The position numbers and the translations under genes are program-made. Below are positions 1 through 7,183 of a stretch of DNA of 64,000 bases, piece after piece (position 1 is the first letter of the stretch; each line of letters starts with the position of its first letter). The stretch is from Cellulomonas fimi. Its GTDB lineage: Bacteria > Actinomycetota > Actinomycetes > Actinomycetales > Cellulomonadaceae. The stretch lies in the NCBI RefSeq assembly GCF_028527925.1, contig NZ_JAPESW010000015.1, forward strand, positions 1-64,000, read 5' to 3'. The notes under the pieces were generated by a model, which saw only the letters and a list, made by a program, of their open reading frames with translations, was not told the DNA's origin and searched no databases.

Positions 1-165
1 GCGCACGGGCTTGGGCAGCGAGCGGATGGTCGCGGTGACGAGCTCCTCGCGCAGGCCGGGCACCATCCAGTCGAACCCGTCGGGGGTCAGCCGGGCCAGG
101 GCGGTGATCGGGATGTGCACGGTCACGGGAGCACCGGGATCGGCCGGCGGGCCGTCGTCCGGCGC
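1..165 (-). pseudogene. hrpA: HrpA helicase internal fragment, inverted and cut by the window edge
   Basis: The minus strand is open from a TGA at 168-166 to the window edge. It encodes a stretch typical of the ATP-dependent RNA helicase HrpA just before its C-terminal DUF3418 region: VHIPITALARL, then DGFDWMVPGLREELVTA, then IRSLPKPVR. In HrpA this segment lies roughly 120 residues before the piece found on the opposite strand at 191-1114. There is no start codon here; the N-terminal side of the fragment is lost at the junction near 165. The arrangement is what a small inversion inside hrpA, or an assembly fold-back, would give. The family assignment is confident; the cause is not known. Confidence 0.75.
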
Positions 166-190
166 TCACGCGGTCCCCGGACCGGGAGGA

Positions 191-1114
191 GCCGTGTCGG
201 CACCCCCGCCGTCGCTCGAGCGCACGGGTCTGCGGACATGGCCGGACGACCTGCCCGGCGGCGCGCTGCCCGAGGTCCTGGAGGCGCGGGCGGCGGGTGT
301 CGTCGTGCGTGCGTACCCGACGCTCGTCGACGAGACGACGTCCGTCGCGGTGCGGACGCTCGCCGACGCGGGCGCGGTCCCGTCGGCTGCCCGGCGCGGC
401 CTGCGGCGCCTGCTGCTGCTCGACGTCGGCCTCGCGACGGGCCGGATCACGTCGCGCTGGACCGGGACGCAGGCGCTCACGCTCGCCGCGAGCCCGTACC
501 CGAGCACGGACACGCTGGTCACCGACGTGCAGCTCGCGGCGGTCGACCGGCTCATGACGGAGCACCTCGGGAGCCGGACGGCCGTCGACGTGCGTGACGC
601 CGACGCGTACGCCGCCCTGCGGGCCGCCGTCCGGGACCGGCTGGAGGACGTTGTGCACGCGGTCGTCACCGACCTCGTCGCCGTGCTCGGCGCGTGGCGC
701 GAGCTCGAGGGCGACCTGCGCGCGTCGGCCAGCCTCGCCCTGCTGGGGACCGTACAGGACGTGCGCGAGCAGTCCGCCGACCTGGTGCACGACGGGTTCG
801 TCTCCGAGGTCGGGGCCGTCCGGCTGCCGCAGCTGACCCGCTACCTGCGCGCCGCGAAGCACCGGCTCGCGAAGGCCGGCGACAACCCCCAGCGCGACGG
901 CGACCTCGCGTGGCAGGTGCACGACGTCGAGGACCTGTACGACGCGGCCGTGACGAAGGCGCGCGCGGCCTCCCCCGACGCGGCCCGGGACGCCGCGCTC
1001 GACGAGGTCCGCTGGCTGCTCCAGGAGCTCCGCGTCAGCCTGTTCGCACAGCAGCTCGGTACCCCGGTCCCGGTCTCCCCGACCCGCATCCGCAAGGCCC
1101 TCGCCGCCCTCTGA
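191..1114 (+). pseudogene. hrpA: HrpA helicase C-terminal (DUF3418) part without its N-terminus
   Basis: From about 191 the plus strand encodes the C-terminal third of HrpA-type DEAH RNA helicases. Visible family landmarks are SLERTGLRTW, VVVRAYPTLVDE, RRGLRRLLLLD, HDGFVSEVGA, LPQLTRYLRA and the closing WLLQELRVSLFAQQLG followed by RIRKAL. The stop is TGA 1112-1114. The helicase motor domains are absent and no plausible start precedes the conserved part, so this piece cannot be a complete gene. A neighbouring HrpA segment is on the other strand at 1-165. HrpA acts in RNA/ribosome maintenance (known role in E. coli). Confidence 0.85.
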
Positions 1115-1190
1115 AACCCGAGGGGCCGTGCCATCTGCCGATCCCGGCGGCCTCCCGGCGGCCCAGGTCCGCCCCACCGATCCGGCCGCC

Positions 1191-1244
1191 GAGCACAACA
1201 CTGCGCGCGTCGACGGGGTCGAGGACGCGCGCCGTGTTGTGCTC
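1191..1244. terminator. Strong bidirectional hairpin between convergent genes
   Basis: An 11-bp perfect outer stem (1191-1201 with 1234-1244) continues after one mismatch into a further 8 bp (1203-1210 with 1225-1232). It lies between the end of the plus-strand hrpA piece (1114) and the end of the minus-strand ABC permease gene (1279). There is no U-tract, as is common in actinobacteria. Confidence 0.7.
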
Positions 1245-1278
1245 GCGGGGACGGGGACCGTCCGACGACGTCCCGTCG

Positions 1279-2079
1279 TCAGCGGCGGCGGGCGAAGAGG
1301 AGGCCCGCGGCCGTGCGGGCGACCAGGAAGATGCCGACGCACCACCCGACCGCGGACACCCATGTCGAGGTCTCCAGCGGGAGGCCGAGGAGCAGGCCGC
1401 GCATGGTGTCCGTCACCGGGGTGACCGGGTTCCACGCGGCGATCGCCTCGAGCACCGACGGCATCGACTCCGGCGGCACGAACGCGCTCGACACGTACGG
1501 CAGGAACAGGATGAAGAACGTGAAGCCGCTGGCCGCCTCCGGCCCCGACGCCACGATCCCCACGGCGACGCCGACCCACGTCAGCGCGAGGACGAACAGT
1601 GCGACCATCCCGAGCGCGCCGAGCCAGTCGAGCAGCGTCGCGTCGGGCGTGAACCCGACGAGGAACGCGGCGACGATGACGAGCGCGGTCGACACGGCGT
1701 TGCGCACCATGCTGGCGACCACGTGCCCGGTCACCACGCCCGTCGCGCGGATCGGCATGGACCGGAAGCGGTCGATGATGCCGTTCGTCATGTCGGAGGC
1801 CATGTCGACGGCGGTGTTCGCGGCGCCGTAGCCCGCGGTCAGCAGGATGATGCCGGGCACGACGAAGTCGACGTAGCGGCCCGTCGGGTCGATCGCCCCG
1901 CCGAACACGTACGTGAACATCAGCAGGAGCATCACGGGCAGCATCACCGAGATCAGGAGGGTGTCGAGCTGCCGGGTGGTCCGGCGCAGCGTCCGGCCGA
2001 TCAGGGCGGTCGTGTCGCGGACGGTCTGGCCCGCGCCGGGGCGGGCCGTCGTGGGCGCGGGGGCGAGCAGGGCGGTCAT
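1279..2079 (-). CDS. ABC-2 type exporter, permease subunit
   Basis: This 266-residue protein starts at ATG 2079, overlapping the stop of the ATPase gene by 4 bp (ATGA). It has about six hydrophobic segments, with the ABC-2 pattern of an early helix (LLISVMLPVMLLLMF), a paired central region around VPGIILLTAGYG and a late LPYVSSAFVPPESMP loop. With the upstream ATPase it should form a DrrAB-like exporter in the cytoplasmic membrane; the substrate cannot be read from sequence. Divergence from a TetR gene with an operator between them suggests drug or small-molecule efflux induced by ligand (inference). Confidence 0.88.
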   Translation of the reverse strand: MTALLAPAPTTARPGAGQTVRDTTALIGRTLRRTTRQLDTLLISVMLPVMLLLMFTYVFGGAIDPTGRYVDFVVPGIILLTAGYGAANTAVDMASDMTNGIIDRFRSMPIRATGVVTGHVVASMVRNAVSTALVIVAAFLVGFTPDATLLDWLGALGMVALFVLALTWVGVAVGIVASGPEAASGFTFFILFLPYVSSAFVPPESMPSVLEAIAAWNPVTPVTDTMRGLLLGLPLETSTWVSAVGWCVGIFLVARTAAGLLFARRR

Positions 2080-3053
2080 CGGGTCTCCCGGGGGTGCGGG
2101 CCGGCGGCGGCGAGCGCGTCGGCGGACGGGCTGGTGCGGTCGGCGGTGCTGCCCGGGCCACCGCTGGCCGCGGCGTCGGTCGGCTCGGCGGGCTTGCCGG
2201 TGAGGCTGAGGAACACGTCGTCGAGCGTGGGCTCGCGGACCTGCCACGCGGCGACGTCGAGCGAACGGGCGGACACGTCGCCGAGGATCCGGTGCACGTC
2301 GGCGACGGACCCGTCGGTGGGGACGCGCTGGACGGTGCCGTCGCGCAGGACCAGCTCGACGTGCGCGGACCCGACCGTGCGCTTGAGCTCGGTCGCGGTG
2401 CCCTGCGCGATGACGCGGCCGTGGTCGATGACGACGATCCGGTCGGCGAGCCGATCGGCCTCCTCGAGGTACTGCGTGGTGAGCAGGAGCGTCGCGCCGG
2501 CGTCGACGACGTCCCGGATGACGTCCCACAGGTCGCCGCGGCTGCGCGGGTCGAGGCCGGTGGTCGGCTCGTCGAGGAACAGGACCTGGGGACGGCTCAG
2601 CAGGCTCACGGCGAGGTCGAGCCGCCGTCGCATGCCGCCCGAGTAGGTCTTGACCAGGCGTCCGGCGGCGTCGGTGAGGTCGAACAGCTCGAGCATGTCG
2701 CGCGACCGCGCGCGGGCCTCCCGGCCACCCAGGTGCGCGAGGCGGGCCATGAGGTGGAGGTTCTCGGCGCCCGTGAGCAGCTCGTCGACCGCGGCGTACT
2801 GCCCGGTGAGGCTGATGGCCGCGCGCACCGCGGCGGGGTCGCGGACGACGTCGGCACCGGCGACCGTCGCGGTGCCGGCGTCGGGTCGCAGGAGCGTCGA
2901 CAGGATGCGGACGGTCGTCGTCTTGCCCGCGCCGTTCGGGCCGAGCAGGGCGAGGACCTCGCCGCGGTGGACGTCGAGGTCGACGCCGTCAAGGACGGTG
3001 AGGTCGCCGTAGGACTTGCGCAGTCCGCGGGCGACCACGATCGGTGCGGTCAT
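2076..3053 (-). CDS. ABC exporter, ATP-binding subunit (DrrA-like)
   Basis: This 325-residue ATPase starts at ATG 3053, preceded by AAGGAGG about 7 nt upstream. Walker A GPNGAGKTT lies near residue 42, the signature YSGGMRRRLDLA near 140, and Walker B VLFLDEPTTGLDP follows. The C-terminal quarter holds the accessory domain typical of DrrA-type daunorubicin exporters (EPTLDDVFLSLTG), then a low-complexity tail. It overlaps the permease start by 4 bp, so the two subunits are translationally coupled. Transcription probably starts at the palindromic operator region upstream and is likely repressed by the divergent TetR. Confidence 0.9.
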   Translation of the reverse strand: MTAPIVVARGLRKSYGDLTVLDGVDLDVHRGEVLALLGPNGAGKTTTVRILSTLLRPDAGTATVAGADVVRDPAAVRAAISLTGQYAAVDELLTGAENLHLMARLAHLGGREARARSRDMLELFDLTDAAGRLVKTYSGGMRRRLDLAVSLLSRPQVLFLDEPTTGLDPRSRGDLWDVIRDVVDAGATLLLTTQYLEEADRLADRIVVIDHGRVIAQGTATELKRTVGSAHVELVLRDGTVQRVPTDGSVADVHRILGDVSARSLDVAAWQVREPTLDDVFLSLTGKPAEPTDAAASGGPGSTADRTSPSADALAAAGPHPRETR

Positions 3054-3087
3054 CGCGTGGCCTCCTTCTGTGTACGTCGTAAACTGT

Positions 3088-3106
3088 GTGTGTATGTCAT
3101 ACACAC
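3088..3106. promoter_or_regulatory. Perfect palindromic TetR operator
   Basis: GTGTGTATG at 3088-3096 and CATACACAC at 3098-3106 form a perfect 9-bp inverted repeat around one T. The patch is AT/GT-rich compared with its surroundings. It lies 35 bp from the ATPase start and 30 bp from the preferred tetR start, the expected place for a shared TetR-family operator. Confidence 0.75.
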
Positions 3107-3135
3107 TTATAGGATCGGACGTCAAGGAGGTGGAC

Positions 3136-4407
3136 GTGGACGAGGCGATCGACCAGGCAGCCGACGAGGCGCGCATGCAGCGGGAGGCCGAGGACGCCCG
3201 TCGCGAGGCCGAGGCGTTGCGGCGCGACCGCGAGAGGGCCGACCGCGCCGCCGCCAAGGAGGCCGATCGTGCCCGGCGCGACCGGGACAAGGCCCAGCAG
3301 GCGGCCGCCAAGGACGCCGAGCGTGCGCGTCGCGACGCCGACCGTCGCCGTCGCGACGAGGAGAAGGCCGAGCGCGACCGCGCCAAGGCGCTCCAGCAGG
3401 CGGAGGACGCACGGTCGCGCGCGCTCGCGGCCGTCGAGAAGGAGCGTCAGCGGCGCGAGACCGAGGCCCGCAAGGAGGCCGAGCGCGCCCAGGCCGAGCG
3501 CGAGCGGGCCGCACGCGACGCCGCCCGTGAGGCCGGCCGCGCGCTGCGCGAGGCCGAGAAGGCCGCGCGCGACGCCGCCCTCGCCCAGCAGCGCGCCGCC
3601 CGTGAGGCGGAGCGTGCCCGCCGTGAGGCGGCCCGCGCCGAGAGCACGCCCGCACCGGTCGCGACCGTCGACGCGTCCGCGCTCCCGCCGGACCTCGCCG
3701 TCCTCTGGCGCGCACCCGAGCCGCCCCGACGCGGGCCCCGCCCCAGCCTCACGCTCGACCAGATCGCCGACGCCGCGATCGCGCTCGCCGACGCCGAGGG
3801 GATCGCTGCCGTGTCCATGGCCCGGCTCGCGGAGTCCCTCGGCTTCACGACGATGTCGCTCTACCGGTACGTGTCGTCGAAGGACGAGGTCGTCAGCCTG
3901 ATGTCCGACCGCGCGAGCGGTCGGCCGCCCGCGGTCGGACCCGAGGTGGGCGACTGGCGCGCGCGGCTCGAGCTGCTCGTCGCGCTGCAGCAGCCGATCC
4001 TCCACGCGCACCCGTGGCTCGCGCACACCGGCACGGTCCTGCACGCGGTCGGCCCGAACCGGCTCGCGTGGATGGAGGCGATGGTGGCCGCGCTCGAGGA
4101 CACGCCGCTGGACGAGGCGTCGAAGGTCGCGGCCGTCGGCATGCTCGCGAGCCACCAGCTCGAGGAGCTGCGGCTGTTCGCGTCGTGGGAGGCCCGCGAG
4201 CGCGCGGTCGAGGACATGACGGCGGCGCCCTACGACATGGACCGGATGCTCGCGGCGGTCGCCTCGCCGGACCAGCACCCGGCACTGCTGCGCGCGGCTG
4301 CCGCTGGGGCGTTCGGTGCGGCGATGGACGACGACGGCATCTCGTTCGGCTCGCGGCTGGTGCTCGACGGCATCGCGGCGCTGATCGCGCGCGCCGCCGC
4401 CGGTTGA
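3136..4407 (+). CDS. TetR/AcrR regulator with long charged N-terminal helix
   Basis: I chose GTG 3136 because AAGGAGG (3124-3130) lies 5 nt upstream; an ATG at 3094 is inside the operator and has no SD. The protein has 423 residues. Residues about 5-175 are almost entirely Ala, Arg, Glu, Lys and Asp in heptad-like runs, predicting a long single helix or coiled coil. A TetR HTH follows near 205-255 (TLDQIADAAI, GFTTMSLYRYVSSKDE), then a TetR C-terminal ligand domain (ILHAHPWLAHT). Normal TetR proteins are about 200 residues. It is divergent from the ABC exporter and is probably its repressor, autoregulated through the palindrome at 3088-3106. Confidence 0.85.
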   Translation: MDEAIDQAADEARMQREAEDARREAEALRRDRERADRAAAKEADRARRDRDKAQQAAAKDAERARRDADRRRRDEEKAERDRAKALQQAEDARSRALAAVEKERQRRETEARKEAERAQAERERAARDAAREAGRALREAEKAARDAALAQQRAAREAERARREAARAESTPAPVATVDASALPPDLAVLWRAPEPPRRGPRPSLTLDQIADAAIALADAEGIAAVSMARLAESLGFTTMSLYRYVSSKDEVVSLMSDRASGRPPAVGPEVGDWRARLELLVALQQPILHAHPWLAHTGTVLHAVGPNRLAWMEAMVAALEDTPLDEASKVAAVGMLASHQLEELRLFASWEARERAVEDMTAAPYDMDRMLAAVASPDQHPALLRAAAAGAFGAAMDDDGISFGSRLVLDGIAALIARAAAG

Positions 4408-4482
4408 GCGCGGAAGCGTCGACACGAGCGCGCTGCCGCCGGGTCAGCGTGGAAGCGTCGGCACGAGCGCGCGGCCGCCGGG
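4405..4482. repeat. Two imperfect ~40-bp tandem direct repeats
   Basis: Copies at about 4405-4444 and 4445-4482 differ at a few positions and follow the tetR stop directly. A weaker related stretch (GTCGAACCG twice) continues to about 4540. No gene is visible between 4408 and 4617. Confidence 0.6.
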
Positions 4483-4617
4483 TGTCCGTCGAACCGACGG
4501 GAGCGCGCCGCGACCGAGCGTTCGTCGAACCGTCCACAGCCCGCGTCGACGGCGTCGTCGTCCCGGCCGTGACGGCGAGCACCTGGACGTGTCGGCGGAC
4601 GACGCCAGACTGACGAC

Positions 4618-5376
4618 GTGACCGCACAGCCGCCGCCGAGCGCGGACCCGATGACCCCCACCGCCGACCCGGCCGGCGCCTCCTCCGAGCAGGCGGGGGC
4701 CTCCGCCGAGCAGGCCGGCGAGTCGCCCACCACGGCGACGCCTGCGCCCTCTCCGGCCGTCGACCGCGGCGCGTCTGCGGACGACGACCCGCTCGCGACG
4801 CCCGCGGGGCCGACGCCGCTGACGGGACGGTGCTTCGGTGACGGGGACCCGCTGTACGAGCGGTACCACGACGAGGAGTGGGGCCGCCCGGTGCACGGCG
4901 AGCACGCGCTGTTCGAGCGGCTGGCGCTCGAGGGGTTCCAGTCGGGGCTCGCCTGGATCACGATCCTGCGCAAGCGACCCGCCTTCCGCGAGGCCTTCGC
5001 CGGCTTCGACCCGGAGGTCGTGGCGGAGTTCGGCGACGACGACGTCGCACGGCTCATGGCCGACGCCGGCATCGTGCGGAACCGCGCGAAGATCGAGGCG
5101 ACGATCGCCAACGCCCGGGCGCTGCGCGACCTGCACGCGCAGGGACGCACGCTCGACGAGGTCCTGTGGTCGCACGCGCCCGACCGGTCCGACCACGTCC
5201 GCCCGGCCACCTGGGTGGACGTCCCCGCCGTCACGCCGGAGTCCCGCGCGCTCGCCCGCGAGCTGAAGACGCTGCGCTTCCGCTTCGTCGGACCGACGAC
5301 CGCGTACGCGGCGATGCAGGCGTGCGGGCTCGTCGACGACCATCTCGCGACCTGCCCGTCCGTGCGGGGGTCGTGA
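4618..5376 (+). CDS. tag: DNA-3-methyladenine glycosylase I
   Basis: This 252-residue protein starts at GTG 4618. The first ~65 residues are a disordered Ala/Pro/Ser/Thr-rich extension absent from the 187-residue E. coli Tag. The catalytic domain begins with RCFGDGDPLYERYHDEEWG and contains LEGFQSGLAWITILRKR and FVGPTTAYAAMQACG. The four zinc ligands known for Tag are all in place: Cys in RCF, His in YHDEEW, and His and Cys in DDHLATC. It excises 3-methyladenine in base-excision repair. It appears monocistronic. Confidence 0.93.
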   Translation: MTAQPPPSADPMTPTADPAGASSEQAGASAEQAGESPTTATPAPSPAVDRGASADDDPLATPAGPTPLTGRCFGDGDPLYERYHDEEWGRPVHGEHALFERLALEGFQSGLAWITILRKRPAFREAFAGFDPEVVAEFGDDDVARLMADAGIVRNRAKIEATIANARALRDLHAQGRTLDEVLWSHAPDRSDHVRPATWVDVPAVTPESRALARELKTLRFRFVGPTTAYAAMQACGLVDDHLATCPSVRGS

Positions 5377-5502
5377 CGTCGGGTCGCGGCGATGTCCGCA
5401 GACCGGTGCCGCCGGACGCACTCGAGGCCCTGCTGCTCCCGTCGAGTGACGCCCTCGCGCCGACCCCTGACCCCCTTTCGGGAGGAGGTTAGGATTCCCG
5501 GC

Positions 5503-5721
5503 GTGACCGACACGACCGACCCCGACGGCGGACGGCTCGACGCCGTGCGTGGGGCGGCTGCGGCCATGTCGACGCCGTCGACGGTCGACGCCGAGGTGCT
5601 CGCCGCGGTGCAGGACGGTCTGCTCGGTGTCGTCGCCGGCTCGCCGACGTCCTGGTTCGACGTCCCGACGCAGCGCAGCCGGCTCCGGCCCGGTCACCTC
5701 ACCCCGCGCCGTCGTCGCTGA
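5503..5721 (+). CDS. Small hypothetical protein (72 aa), probably leaderless
   Basis: A GTG at 5503 lies 7 nt after a TAGGAT box (5490-5495), the spacing expected of a leaderless transcript; a GGAGGAGG lies slightly too far upstream (5481-5488) to be a good SD. The peptide is acidic to neutral and helical in the middle (DAEVLAAVQDGLLGVV) with a basic C-terminal tail ending in RRRR. No family is recognised. It sits alone between tag and the metF leader. The coding call rests on the start signals and codon pattern only. Confidence 0.45.
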   Translation: MTDTTDPDGGRLDAVRGAAAAMSTPSTVDAEVLAAVQDGLLGVVAGSPTSWFDVPTQRSRLRPGHLTPRRRR

Positions 5722-5851
5722 CCGCAGCGTCTGCGCCGGCGCCGCGCGTACCGCCTGTCCCTCTCCCGTTCGCCGGACCCGATCGCCGGACGGCACCCGC
5801 CCGGCCTGAAGCGTCGCGCGCGGACGCGACCGTCTCACCCGTCGAGCAACG

Positions 5852-5881
5852 TTGCCCACCATGTGGTCGGCGGTCTAGCAT
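5852..5881 (+). promoter_or_regulatory. Promoter of the metF-metE leader
   Basis: TTGCCC (5852-5857), an 18-bp spacer and TAGCAT (5876-5881) predict a transcription start near 5888, which is where the riboswitch fold begins. Confidence 0.5.
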
Positions 5882-5887
5882 CTCGAC

Positions 5888-5980
5888 AACCATCCAGAGC
5901 GGCCGAGAGACCTGGCTCGACGACGCCGCAGCAACCCCCCTCCTGGCGAGGGTGTGGGTGCTTCCGCCAGGGTCGATGGA
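5888..5980 (+). ncRNA. SAM riboswitch (SAM-I clan)
   Basis: The leader carries the SAM aptamer landmarks in order: CATCCAGAG with GGCCGAGAGA, a GGCTCG arm, GCAGCAACC, then GGTGCTTCC, and closing GATGG (5975-5979) that pairs with CCATC (5890-5894) to form P1. No terminator hairpin follows before the metF start region, so control is probably at translation initiation. It should shut off metF-metE when S-adenosylmethionine is plentiful (known behaviour of the class). Confidence 0.85.
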
Positions 5981-7183
5981 GTGAACGATGCCGCAGCACC
6001 CCGCGTGCCCCCGCGACCCCCGCGCCGGGCGACCGACGCCGGCCGACCGGTGAGCGCCCCCGCCGTGGACGCCGTGCCGGGCACGGTTGACGAGGCCGGC
6101 ACCGTCACCGACACCACCTCGCGTCGGACGACCGGTCCGCACGTCGCGCCCGGCCGCCCGCTCGCCGCGATCGACCGGCCGACCGTCTCGTTCGAGCTCT
6201 TCCCGCCGCGCAACCCCGACGCCGCACCGCGGCTGTGGGAGACGATCCAGCGGCTCGGCGAGGCGCACCCCGACTTCGTGTCGGTGACGTACGGCGCGTC
6301 GGGCCGGACCCGCGTCACGACCCGTGCGCTCGTCAGCCGGCTCCTGCGGGAGACGTCGCTCAACCCGATCGCCCACCTCACGTGCGTCGGCACCTCGCGC
6401 GACGAGATCACCACGATCGTCGAGGAGTTCCTCGACGAGGGCGCACGCTCCTTCCTCGCGCTGCGCGGCGACCCGCCCGCCGGCCAGGCCGACTGGCAGC
6501 CGCACCCCGCCGGCGTGCACACCGCGAGCGAGCTCGTCGAGCTGCTGCGTGAGATCGAGTCGCGCCGCTGCGCGGGCAGCCCGTCGCAGGCGGTCCGTGC
6601 GCGTGTCCGGCCGCTCTCGGTCGCCGTCGCCGCGTTCCCTCGCGGCAACGCCGCGACCGGCGGCACGCGTGCGCAGGACGTCGCGTCCCTGCTGGCGAAG
6701 CAGGAGGCCGGCGCCGACTTCGCGATCACGCAGGTGTTCTTCGACGCCGAGTCGTACCTCGGGCTCGTCGCCGAGGCGCGCGACGCGGGCGTCACGATCC
6801 CGATCATCCCGGGCATCATCCCGAGCACGGACCCCGCACGGCTGCTGCGCGTGCAGGACCTCACGGGTGTCCCCGTCCCGCGTGACCTGCTCGACCTCCT
6901 GGGGTCCGCGGACGACGACGTCGAGCGGCACCGGCGCGGCATCCGCGCGGGTGTCGACCTCGTCCAGGGCGTGCTCGACGGCGGCGCGCCGGGCGTCCAC
7001 CTCTACACGTTCAACCAGCACCACGCCGCGCTCGACCTGCTCGAAGGAGCGGGTCTGGACGGCGGGGCCCGCACCGGCCGCAGCGCCGTACCCGTCACGG
7101 CCCCCACCGCGACGACCCCCGGCTCGCCCGGACCCACCACGACGGCACCCGACCCGACCCACGAGGGACAGACACCGCGATGA
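5981..7183 (+). CDS. metF: 5,10-methylenetetrahydrofolate reductase
   Basis: MetF makes 5-methyl-THF for methionine synthesis. The TIM-barrel core starts at TVSFELFPPR and shows VSVTYGASG, NPIAHLTCVG, LALRGDPP, FAITQVFFD and IPIIPGIIP. The first ~65 residues and the C-terminal ~35 are Pro/Thr-rich and not part of the fold; E. coli MetF has 296 residues against about 400 here. The start is uncertain: GTG 5981 follows the riboswitch P1 directly, and GTG 6050 is an alternative; neither has a strong SD. The stop overlaps the metE ATG (ATGA), so the two enzymes of the last methionine steps are coupled. Confidence 0.88.
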   Translation: MNDAAAPRVPPRPPRRATDAGRPVSAPAVDAVPGTVDEAGTVTDTTSRRTTGPHVAPGRPLAAIDRPTVSFELFPPRNPDAAPRLWETIQRLGEAHPDFVSVTYGASGRTRVTTRALVSRLLRETSLNPIAHLTCVGTSRDEITTIVEEFLDEGARSFLALRGDPPAGQADWQPHPAGVHTASELVELLREIESRRCAGSPSQAVRARVRPLSVAVAAFPRGNAATGGTRAQDVASLLAKQEAGADFAITQVFFDAESYLGLVAEARDAGVTIPIIPGIIPSTDPARLLRVQDLTGVPVPRDLLDLLGSADDDVERHRRGIRAGVDLVQGVLDGGAPGVHLYTFNQHHAALDLLEGAGLDGGARTGRSAVPVTAPTATTPGSPGPTTTAPDPTHEGQTPR

